From Clostridia bacterium (GTDB taxonomy: Bacteria > Bacillota_A > Clostridia > UMGS1883): a stretch of DNA of 29,921 nt. Under the pieces are notes generated by a model. The model saw nothing but the letters and a program-made list of their open reading frames with translations, had not been told where the DNA came from and made no database searches. The DNA is taken from contig JAFUJZ010000023.1 in assembly GCA_017467965.1 (NCBI GenBank), positions 1 to 29,921 on the forward strand, in the 5' to 3' direction. The position numbers were made by a program, and so were the translations under genes. Every line of letters starts with the position of its first letter. The first letter of the stretch is position 1. Positions 23,659 through 29,921 of this stretch are shown here, piece after piece.

Positions 23659-24465
23659 TCAGCCTGTGTGGAAAAATTCCGACGGTGATTTACCGCTAAG
23701 CTTTTTAAAAGCACGGTAAAATGATGAATAGTCACAAAACCCACATTCTGTATATATTTTTGAGGCTTCCGCACCTTGGCTTATAAGCTTTTTTGCAAGA
23801 GCAATTTTCTGCATGTTTATATAATCCTTTAGTGACATGCCTGTTTCCTTTTTAAAAAGATGCGACAGATAATACTTATCGGTAAAGGCGTTTTCGGCTA
23901 TACAAGCCAGTGACAGGTCACCGGTGAGGTTTTTATTTATATATTCCTTTGCCGCCCTTACACGTTCGTTTTCAACCTTTTCCATAACCTCTTCACCCTC
24001 AAGGGCTCGGTTAACAAGCGCAACCAACTGAATAATATAGCTTTTAATCAGCACATCACTTTCCGCTGTACGCTCTGTTATGTACTCACCTATTTTTGAA
24101 AAAATCCACTTTATTTCAGGCTCATGTAACTTTTTGTGGGAAATCCTGTTTTTTTCGCCAAAGGGTTTTTCACGTAATAGCTTTAGTAAATCTACTCCTA
24201 AAGCCTCAAAATACTCCTCCGAAATCTGCACAAAATATCTCTCGTAGCATTTATCTGACCTAAAAGCAATGGAATGTAGCTCTCCCGGTCTTGTCACAAA
24301 CAAGTCCCCGTCCTCGGCTCGGTATTCTACGCCTTCGACCACATAGGTGGCGTCGCCCTGCACAAAATACAAAAACTCATAATATTTGTGAAGATGCGTA
24401 GAAAAAGGCTTGGGAAGCATTTTGTTATAGCTGTACATATAGTTTTTTTCGCGAAAGGATATCAT
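23659..24465 (-). CDS. AraC-family transcriptional regulator with N-terminal cupin domain
   Basis: The product is 268 residues from the ATG at 24465, which follows GGCGGTGATTGT. A longer frame to 24549 covers the promoter and is not used. Residues about 20-80 form a cupin-type sensing domain (FSTHLHKYYEFLYFVQGDAT and FVTRPGELHSI). Residues about 168-265 hold two helix-turn-helix motifs (LSLACIAENAFTDKYYLSHLFKKETGM and ASKIYTECGFCDYSSFYRAFKKLSGKSP). This layout is typical of sugar-responsive activators. It is divergent from the GH2 gene, which it most likely regulates, and direct repeats in the shared intergenic region are candidate binding sites. The ligand is unknown, presumably a carbohydrate. 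Confidence 0.94.
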   Translation of the reverse strand: MISFREKNYMYSYNKMLPKPFSTHLHKYYEFLYFVQGDATYVVEGVEYRAEDGDLFVTRPGELHSIAFRSDKCYERYFVQISEEYFEALGVDLLKLLREKPFGEKNRISHKKLHEPEIKWIFSKIGEYITERTAESDVLIKSYIIQLVALVNRALEGEEVMEKVENERVRAAKEYINKNLTGDLSLACIAENAFTDKYYLSHLFKKETGMSLKDYINMQKIALAKKLISQGAEASKIYTECGFCDYSSFYRAFKKLSGKSPSEFFHTG

Positions 24466-24486
24466 ACAATCACCGCCTTTTGTTTT

Positions 24487-24515
24487 ATTGTATAACAACC
24501 GAGCAATATTTGCAA
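24487..24515 (-). promoter_or_regulatory. Promoter of the AraC regulator gene
   Basis: On the minus strand TTGCAA (24515..24510) and TACAAT (24492..24487) have a 17-bp spacer, about 22 bases before the start codon. Confidence 0.7.
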
Positions 24516-24533
24516 TACTTTTCACAATATATG
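24504..24533 (+). promoter_or_regulatory. Candidate AraC-type operator: two direct repeats 21 bp apart
   Basis: CAATATTTG (24504-24512) and CAATATATG (24525-24533) match at 8 of 9 positions and are exactly 21 bp, two helix turns, apart. This is the usual spacing of AraC-family half-sites. The left repeat overlaps the regulator's own promoter, which allows autoregulation. Confidence 0.4.
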
Positions 24534-24536
24534 GTC

Positions 24537-24565
24537 TTTTAAAAGGCAAAATCCTTTGTTATAAT
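24537..24565 (+). promoter_or_regulatory. Promoter of the GH2 gene
   Basis: A perfect TATAAT lies at 24560-24565, with a poor -35 (TTTTAA, 24537-24542) at 17 bp. A weak -35 is typical of activator-dependent promoters and fits control by the divergent AraC protein. Confidence 0.5.
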
Positions 24566-24612
24566 AATTTTAAGAGAATTCTATTGCATTTTTTGCTGAA
24601 AGGATGATTTGA

Positions 24613-27600
24613 ATGATTTACAATCTTAACTTTGATTGGAAATTCAAAAAACCCACCATAGCGTTTCCTCTTTCTGATGCACAAAACAGCATGACAAAAA
24701 GCGGAAAAGAGTTTTTCCATATAAGTTATGACGACTCTGACTGGGAGAGGGTGTCTGTTCCCCATGCGCCCAACGCATCAGAATCCTTTGATTCACTCAT
24801 CCGCGACGCAGGCGAAGCGAGCCTATATCGTGGGTTTATGTTTTATCGCAAAAGATTTTCTCTTTTTAATGTTTCCTACAAAAAATATTTTATCGAATTT
24901 GAAGCTGTAAGACAAAGCATTTATCTTTATGTAAATGAGCAGTTTGTGGGCTATTACGAGCACGGCACGGCACCTGTCGGATTTGATATTTCTTTCTTTG
25001 TAACAGAGGGCGAAAACACACTTTGCATTGCTACAGACAATGCCGCATATCGTGAGTGCGAGTTTGTAACAACTGAGACAATCCCCGGCAACACCCCCGG
25101 AGACTGTTCTGGCGTAAGACATCAGTGGAATCAAAAGGATTTCAACGAGGTTCAAGGCGGCATCACAGGCAACGTAAAGCTTTACGAAAAGCCTCTCATA
25201 TATCAGACCTTGCCTTTATATAACAACCTCAAAACCACAGGTACATATATTACGGCATCTGATTTTGATTTTTCAAATAAAAACCTTATCTGTAACGTTA
25301 AATGTGAAATCAGAAACGAAAGCTCTTACGATGCAGACTGTTATATACAGATAAAGGTATCAGACGGCTTTGGTACATATGATTACAAATCAGCTGCTCT
25401 GCCCATAAAATCAGCTGCAGATAAGGGCGCGGTATTCCAAACCGTTGTACCCTTTGATGCCTACAGCGAAAATCCCGCCCCCACAAATGCTGACACTTGC
25501 ATTGTTGATTACATAACAGCGTCCTTCCCGATGAATGATGTGACCTTCTGGTCTATAGACAATCCGCATCTTTATGATGTGGAAATAACCCTTTTTGCAA
25601 ACGGCAAAGTCATGGATACACAGACTATCACAACAGGTTTCAGGCATGTCAGATACGATATCAATAACGGCGGTCTTCTCATAAACGGCGAGAGCGTATT
25701 TCTCAAAGGTTATGCACAGCGTTCAACAAATGAGTGGGCAGTTATAGGTGTTGCAAACGATTATCTTTCTGATTTTGATATGAATTTGGTGCGTCAATCC
25801 GGTGCCGATTATATCCGCTGGATGCACGTTACACCAAAGCCTGTAGCAATTCGTTCAGGGGACAAATACGGTGTTGTATCGGTTTGTCCTGCAGGCGACA
25901 AGGAAGCCGACCAAATGGGCAGATATTGGGATATGCGTATGGAAGCAATGCGCGATGCTATAATATATTTCCGCAATTCACCCTCCGTTATTTTCTATGA
26001 AGCCGGCAATGCGGCAATAACCGGCGAGCATATGAAAGAGATGACCGAGCTCAAAAACTCTCTTGACCCGTCCGGTTACCGATTTATGGGATGCCGAAGT
26101 CTTACCGAGCCCGAGCAGATAAAAGAGGCTGAGTGGGTGGGCACAATGGTTTACCGCTATGACAAACATGCAAAGAAAACCATGGATGAGCTCAATCACC
26201 ACATACCCATGCTGGAAACTGAATACAAGCGTGACGAGTCCCCTCGCAGAGTATGGGATGACTATTCGCCTCCGCATTTTGATTATATGAACAAATGGCT
26301 CGGTGACGGTGCAAAGAAGACAGACGGATTTGACGTCTGGGACGAAACTCAGGAGGATTTTGCCGTGCTTTCCGCATCAGATAAGGACGGATACGCATAT
26401 TTTTACAATAACCGCATTGGAGGCATCACAAAAAATGACTATTACTCCGGTGCAGCCATTATGGTATGGAGCGACTCCAATATGCACGGCAGAAATTCAG
26501 GTAGCGAAAACTGCCGTACCACAGGCAAGGTTGACCCTGTGAGAATTCCCAAAGAAGCCTTTTATGCTCTCCGTACAATGCACTCAAAAAGTCCCGAGGT
26601 ATATATTTTAGGGCATTGGAACTACCCTGACGACACGCCCGACAACTACAATTACCCCGAAAAGGAATGGAACGGTACATACTGGGAAAACACATCACGT
26701 CTCCTGTGCCGCAATCCTCATGACAAAACGGTTTATGTTATCGGTAGCGGTAGCTGTTATGCCGTAGAGCTTTATGTTAACAGTTCTCTCCGTGGCAGGT
26801 GCGACAATCCCGTGGATAATTATATTTTTGCTTTTCCGCATATTGACGTAACCGAGCATGGAGACATCGAAGCTGTTGCTTACAATAAAGACGGTACGCG
26901 CCTTGTCTCTCACCGCATTGTAACTGCAGGCGAAAAATCCAGAATCATGCTCACTCCCCATACAGGACCAAAGGGTCTTATTGCCGATGGCAGTGACGTA
27001 TGCTTTTTCGACGTTTCGGTAACAGACCGCGACGGCAATATTTGTCCGCTCTCTTATGACCGTATTGACTTTTCTTTGAAAGGCGACGGTGTTTTTCTGG
27101 GTGGTTACAACTCCGGCACATATGACGAAACAAGCGTTATTCACAAAAATTACTGCTATGCTGAATGTGGCACCAACCGTGTTTTTGTAAAAAGTACACT
27201 TTACGGTAAAAGCTTTACCCTCACAGCTTCCGCTGAAGGCTTAGAGAGTGCATCAGTACATATAAATATGACACCTATCGAGATGCAAAACGGTTTATCA
27301 CTTACTCCTCAACAGGCACAGCCTAAAAACACATTTAGTTACCTACGTAAAAATATAACAGAAGATGTTATAAGATGTTATAAACCGACTGCAGCAAATC
27401 CCAAGGATGTTTATACGGTTTTGATAAACGGTGAAGAAATCAAATTCAAATCTGCACCCTATCGACCGGACACATCCTCGGGTGTATTGTGTGCTGTGCG
27501 TCCAGTGCTTGACGCATTAGGCGTAACCTACACATACCGCAACACAGGCAAGCTTACACTAACCCTTTCTAAAAAATGTGTAAGCATTACCGAGGGTGAA

Positions 27601-27759
27601 ACCGCAATTAGAACAGGTGACGAAACAAACCTCACCAACGCAGAGTTTTATGTAGAGCAGGGCGAAATTATAGCAGAAATTTCTGCCCTTTTAGCATATA
27701 TAGAAAACGTTGAGGTCCAAACCGACAGCAACAAAAAACAGGTTATAATAACAAAATAA
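24613..27759 (+). CDS. Glycoside hydrolase family 2-like protein with C-terminal copper-amine-oxidase-N-like domain
   Basis: The product is 1048 residues with no signal peptide, so probably cytoplasmic. Domains in order are a GH2 sugar-binding jelly roll (about 1-195, SLYRGFMFYRKRF); an Ig-like domain (about 205-345); a TIM barrel (about 350-660, starting FRHVRYDINNGGLLINGESV); a GH2 C-terminal/DUF4982-like Ig domain (about 705-775); a further Ig-like domain (about 780-890); and a domain like the copper-amine-oxidase N-terminal repeat (about 930-1048, LCAVRPVLDALGVTYTY). The usual acid/base motif NE is changed: SPSVIFYEAGNAAITGEHM has Ala467 after Asn466, so the acid may be Glu463 or absent. 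Glu537 (LETEYKRD) is the likely nucleophile. The ATG at 24613 follows AAAGGATGATTTGA. It is divergent from the AraC regulator. The glycosidic substrate is not predictable. Confidence 0.85.
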   Translation: MIYNLNFDWKFKKPTIAFPLSDAQNSMTKSGKEFFHISYDDSDWERVSVPHAPNASESFDSLIRDAGEASLYRGFMFYRKRFSLFNVSYKKYFIEFEAVRQSIYLYVNEQFVGYYEHGTAPVGFDISFFVTEGENTLCIATDNAAYRECEFVTTETIPGNTPGDCSGVRHQWNQKDFNEVQGGITGNVKLYEKPLIYQTLPLYNNLKTTGTYITASDFDFSNKNLICNVKCEIRNESSYDADCYIQIKVSDGFGTYDYKSAALPIKSAADKGAVFQTVVPFDAYSENPAPTNADTCIVDYITASFPMNDVTFWSIDNPHLYDVEITLFANGKVMDTQTITTGFRHVRYDINNGGLLINGESVFLKGYAQRSTNEWAVIGVANDYLSDFDMNLVRQSGADYIRWMHVTPKPVAIRSGDKYGVVSVCPAGDKEADQMGRYWDMRMEAMRDAIIYFRNSPSVIFYEAGNAAITGEHMKEMTELKNSLDPSGYRFMGCRSLTEPEQIKEAEWVGTMVYRYDKHAKKTMDELNHHIPMLETEYKRDESPRRVWDDYSPPHFDYMNKWLGDGAKKTDGFDVWDETQEDFAVLSASDKDGYAYFYNNRIGGITKNDYYSGAAIMVWSDSNMHGRNSGSENCRTTGKVDPVRIPKEAFYALRTMHSKSPEVYILGHWNYPDDTPDNYNYPEKEWNGTYWENTSRLLCRNPHDKTVYVIGSGSCYAVELYVNSSLRGRCDNPVDNYIFAFPHIDVTEHGDIEAVAYNKDGTRLVSHRIVTAGEKSRIMLTPHTGPKGLIADGSDVCFFDVSVTDRDGNICPLSYDRIDFSLKGDGVFLGGYNSGTYDETSVIHKNYCYAECGTNRVFVKSTLYGKSFTLTASAEGLESASVHINMTPIEMQNGLSLTPQQAQPKNTFSYLRKNITEDVIRCYKPTAANPKDVYTVLINGEEIKFKSAPYRPDTSSGVLCAVRPVLDALGVTYTYRNTGKLTLTLSKKCVSITEGETAIRTGDETNLTNAEFYVEQGEIIAEISALLAYIENVEVQTDSNKKQVIITK

Positions 27760-27763
27760 CATC

Positions 27764-27798
27764 AAAAAAGTGTTTGGATGAAATCCAAACACTTTTTT
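27764..27798. terminator. Bidirectional terminator between the GH2 gene and the solute-binding protein gene
   Basis: A perfect inverted repeat (AAAAAAGTGTTTGGAT/ATCCAAACACTTTTTT) lies between two converging genes, with T6 on each strand. Confidence 0.92.
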
Positions 27799-27822
27799 AT
27801 TGCCACCCTGCATATCAAATAA

Positions 27823-29544
27823 TTAATTATTCATATTTTCTACGGCTTCTCTATATCCGTCAATGCTGATATCTGAGAAAGTATATTTTCCGAAAGCTTC
27901 GCTCCATTTCCATAATATTCCCATAGCCTCGGAATATTCGTTAACAGATGTCTTTCCGTATTCTGCCCATATCTTAACATGGTACTCTCCGATTTCGGGA
28001 TGTGTTGTATCAATACCGTAATTTCCAGCATCCACAGCGGCATATTCTTCTGCAAATTCAGCTATGGAATCCACCCCTGCCAACGCCTTATAGTATTCAT
28101 TCATATATATTTTATAAGCTGTAATTGCAATATGACTTGTTTCCTTATCAATTCCTTTTACAAGACCAACACTGTCTCCCCCGTGGTTTAAATGGCAGTA
28201 CTGCCCTTTTTCCAAAACAGGATTTGTGCCATCGGGATAGGGGAAGGGCACAATCCCTATGCCATTGCCTGAATAATCTCGTCTTATTTTCCAGGGAGCA
28301 CAGTTTGTAAAAAATGTTTTTCCTGACGTAAACATATCAGTTCCGCTCAACCAGCCAGAATTATTGGCATTTTTTTCAGCGGAAGTGCAGGAGACAAGTC
28401 CCTTTTCAAAAAGCCCTGCCGCAAATTCAACTGCACTTATTGCCTCAGGTGTAGCCGCATTTACATTTTCTCCGTCATATATGCTCGCCCCAACAGAGTG
28501 CAATGCCTGTTCCGCAAAATATGTGTAGTTTGTTTCAAAGGGAACAATTTTATAGAAGCCAGTATAGCTTTCACAATATTCACTGATAATACCCATATAT
28601 TTTTCAAAATTTGACCAGGTCCACTCTCCGCGGTAATACATTTCCGCAGGGTAAAGCGTTGTGCCGTCTTCTTCTTTTAGTTCCGGGATTTTGTCCAACA
28701 TCGTTATGTTATAAACAATGGGCCAAGTGCTTACAAAAAGGAAATCACGCTGCATAAAGTAGTAATGATTGCCAAATTTTGGTTCAAGAGGAAAGTTATT
28801 TTCTTGGTCGCTGAAAATATATCCATAATCATCAATAGGCTGAAGTATGTCGGCTTTCAAAGCATTCTTCTGGCTTCCGTTCCAAAGTATTGCCAATTCG
28901 CAGAATGGTTCGCCATTTTCAAGCGACTGGGCAATAACAGAAGTGTAATCAACAGGATATTGAACAAACTCAATATCCACACCAAGGGTTTCTTTCACCT
29001 TATTTAAAGCATATATTTTAGCCTCTGCTTTATCTTCATCCATATATCTTTCCCCTGTTTCAGGGTCAACAAAGTAAGGGTCGTCATCAACTATGGAATG
29101 TGTGCCTATGCGGATAACTTTTGTTTCTGTGAATATATTTACAGTGCGATTATCATTGTCCCAGGTAACAGTTGCGCCAAAAGCTTCACTAATTGCCCTT
29201 ACGGGAACGAAGGTTCTGTCGTTTACAATTTCAGCTACACAGTCAAGCACAACTGCCTCGCCGTTTTTATAAATCAGATTTTCCCCTACAGTTATTTCAA
29301 CGGTTGTTTCGCCCTTTACGCCACGTGCAGTTTTAGTATCATCATTCCACGTAACTAAGGCGCCCAAAGCTTCAAATATTGCACGCATAGGCACCATAGT
29401 GCGGTCGTTTTTTATGTAAGGTGCAGTATCTGTTTCCACCACAACGCCATTAACCGTCAACGTTATTACATCATCCTCCGCCATTACGGGAACTACCGAT
29501 AGAACTATACATAATACCACAAATAAACTTATAATTTTTTTCAT
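27823..29544 (-). CDS. Secreted extracellular solute-binding protein fused to copper-amine-oxidase-N repeats
   Basis: The product is 573 residues from the ATG at 29544, which follows GAGGAGTGAAGAAA. A longer frame to 29595 is not used. Residues 1-22 are a signal peptide (MKKIISLFVVLCIVLSVVPV, cleavage near VMA). Residues about 25-137 are two copper-amine-oxidase N-terminal ('stalk') repeats (RTMVPMRAIFEALGALVTW and RTFVPVRAISEAFGATVTW). From about 143 to the end is a type 1 ABC sugar-binding-like protein (IRIGTHSIVDDD, GEPFCELAILWNGSQ, WTWSNFEKYMGIISEY, FFTNCAPWKIRRDYSGNGIG). No lipobox is present, so the stalk repeats may hold it to the wall in place of a lipid anchor. No permease genes are adjacent in this window, so the transporter is elsewhere or the protein acts as a sensor. 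Confidence 0.88.
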   Translation of the reverse strand: MKKIISLFVVLCIVLSVVPVMAEDDVITLTVNGVVVETDTAPYIKNDRTMVPMRAIFEALGALVTWNDDTKTARGVKGETTVEITVGENLIYKNGEAVVLDCVAEIVNDRTFVPVRAISEAFGATVTWDNDNRTVNIFTETKVIRIGTHSIVDDDPYFVDPETGERYMDEDKAEAKIYALNKVKETLGVDIEFVQYPVDYTSVIAQSLENGEPFCELAILWNGSQKNALKADILQPIDDYGYIFSDQENNFPLEPKFGNHYYFMQRDFLFVSTWPIVYNITMLDKIPELKEEDGTTLYPAEMYYRGEWTWSNFEKYMGIISEYCESYTGFYKIVPFETNYTYFAEQALHSVGASIYDGENVNAATPEAISAVEFAAGLFEKGLVSCTSAEKNANNSGWLSGTDMFTSGKTFFTNCAPWKIRRDYSGNGIGIVPFPYPDGTNPVLEKGQYCHLNHGGDSVGLVKGIDKETSHIAITAYKIYMNEYYKALAGVDSIAEFAEEYAAVDAGNYGIDTTHPEIGEYHVKIWAEYGKTSVNEYSEAMGILWKWSEAFGKYTFSDISIDGYREAVENMNN

Positions 29545-29607
29545 TTTCTTCACTCCTCTGTTAATATAGACACAAATTTTCAAAAAAGGTTTCATTCTTC
29601 TATGAAT

Positions 29608-29636
29608 ATTTTATTATTTCTTTCCCTAAAAATCAA
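29608..29636 (-). promoter_or_regulatory. Promoter of the solute-binding protein gene
   Basis: On the minus strand TTGATT (29636..29631) and TAAAAT (29613..29608) have a 17-bp spacer and give a leader of about 60 bases. Confidence 0.7.
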
Positions 29637-29650
29637 CCTATAAATAAAAA

Positions 29651-29672
29651 AGGACTTTGCAAAGAAAGTCCT
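29651..29672 (-). terminator. Second terminator downstream of the 5S rRNA region
   Basis: The hairpin AGGACTTT/AAAGTCCT is followed on the minus strand by TTTTTTATTTA. It lies between the palindrome cluster and the promoter of the solute-binding protein gene. No gene directly precedes it on the minus strand except the rRNA, so it may be a back-up terminator for that operon. Confidence 0.75.
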
Positions 29673-29697
29673 CACCTAGTCTATTCCCTCAACCGTA

Positions 29698-29800
29698 GGA
29701 CTGACGTCCCCGACATACCATTTTAATGAAGCATTTGCTTCATATAAGTTTGCTTTTCACTGCACCGCAGGTGCAACTTCACTTGCCTACAGGCAAACTT
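29698..29800. repeat. Cluster of short palindromes downstream of the 5S rRNA gene
   Basis: Several short hairpins lie in a row. They are GGAC-TGAC-GTCC (29698-29709), TGAAGCA/TGCTTCA (29727-29742), TGCACC-GCA-GGTGCA (29761-29775) and TTGCC-TACA-GGCAA (29783-29796). An outer AAGTTTGC/GCAAACTT pair (29746-29753 with 29793-29800) encloses the last two. ACTTCAC-like linkers join them. No protein-coding frame is convincing here. This is the style of palindromic intergenic repeats seen in gut Clostridia genomes. Confidence 0.7.
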
Positions 29801-29804
29801 AGCT

Positions 29805-29854
29805 GAACAAAAAGAAAAAAGACATTGCTTTTGCAATGTCTCTTTCTTTTTGTT
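29805..29854 (-). terminator. Terminator of the rRNA operon
   Basis: Directly after the 5S 3' end on the minus strand, GACATTGC-AAAA-GCAATGTC is followed by TTTTTTCTTTTTG. A further 13-bp outer pair (GAACAAAAAGAAA/TTTCTTTTTGTTC) extends the stem. This is a very strong terminator, as expected for rRNA. Confidence 0.92.
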
Positions 29855-29921
29855 CCGGCAGCGACCAACTTTCCCAGGCAGCTTCCCGCCAAGTATCATA
29901 GGCACTACAGAGCTTAACTTC
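29855..29921 (-). rRNA. rrf: 5S ribosomal RNA, 3' part (truncated by the right window edge)
   Basis: The minus strand reads GAAGTTAAGCTC at the edge, then GATACTTGGCGGG, then GCCTGGGAAAGTTGGTCGCTGCC. These are the conserved 5S loop and 3' stem blocks of Firmicutes 5S rRNA. About 67 of roughly 117 bases are present. The rest of an rRNA operon (16S-23S-5S, minus strand) should lie to the right of the window. Confidence 0.93.

Noticed and set aside
29723..29905. Minus-strand 60-codon frame at the right edge
   Set aside because: It reads through the 5S rRNA gene, its terminator and the palindrome cluster.

Overview
The window comes from an endospore-forming, Gram-positive member of the Clostridia, probably an uncultured gut or animal-associated species. 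I infer this from a SpoIVB-type S55 peptidase, a YtxC-like sporulation protein, an S-layer-homology (SLH) surface protein, copper-amine-oxidase-N 'stalk' domains, sigma-A-type promoters (TTGACA/TATAAT, 17-bp spacer), many U-tailed hairpin terminators, and Shine-Dalgarno sites of the AGGAGGTGA type. The species cannot be named from this sequence alone.

Layout, left to right. (1) 1-2671, minus strand: galE, a hexapeptide-repeat acyltransferase fused to a large helical domain, and the first codons of another gene. A palindromic element separates galE from the acyltransferase. (2) 2754-5413, plus strand: a multi-pass SpoIVB-like serine peptidase followed by an acyltransferase-3 membrane protein. 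(3) 5412-7447, minus: proB-proA (proline synthesis). (4) 7491-11646, minus: a 1236-residue SLH/CAP surface protein with twelve 36-bp repeats, preceded by a 56-residue truncated SLH-like secreted peptide under a perfect consensus promoter. (5) 11719-13906, minus: murJ-like flippase and a small vWA-like protein. (6) 13903-16321, minus: an unknown protein, a membrane-anchored alpha/beta hydrolase and a tRNA-Pro(TGG) gene. The tRNA promoter lies in front of a broken 5' copy of the same tRNA followed by a palindromic insert. (7) 16375-20460, minus: a five-gene run, ytxC-like, two tandem RimK-type ATP-grasp enzymes, a VTC polyphosphate-polymerase-type protein with a probable 5' frameshift, and its usual DUF4956 membrane partner. 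(8) 20486-23600: a tRNA-like remnant, a GME-fold-type protein (minus), and a divergently transcribed M20 peptidase and holA (plus). (9) 23659-27798: an AraC regulator (minus) divergent from a large GH2-family protein (plus). (10) 27823-29636, minus: a secreted solute-binding protein fused to copper-amine-oxidase-N repeats. (11) 29651-29921: a palindromic repeat cluster, a strong terminator and the 3' part of a 5S rRNA gene running off the right edge.

Working together: galE, the acyltransferases and MurJ fit envelope and surface-glycan construction. The SLH/CAP protein is a wall-attached surface protein. VTC plus DUF4956 is a known pairing, and its operon here with two ATP-grasp ligases and a sporulation gene is the best candidate for a less-described system. 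AraC, the GH2 protein and the solute-binding protein look like a small carbohydrate-sensing and use locus. The most striking structural signals are the disrupted tRNA-Pro copy, the one-base frame problem at the start of the VTC gene, and several unrelated-looking clusters of perfect palindromes between genes.
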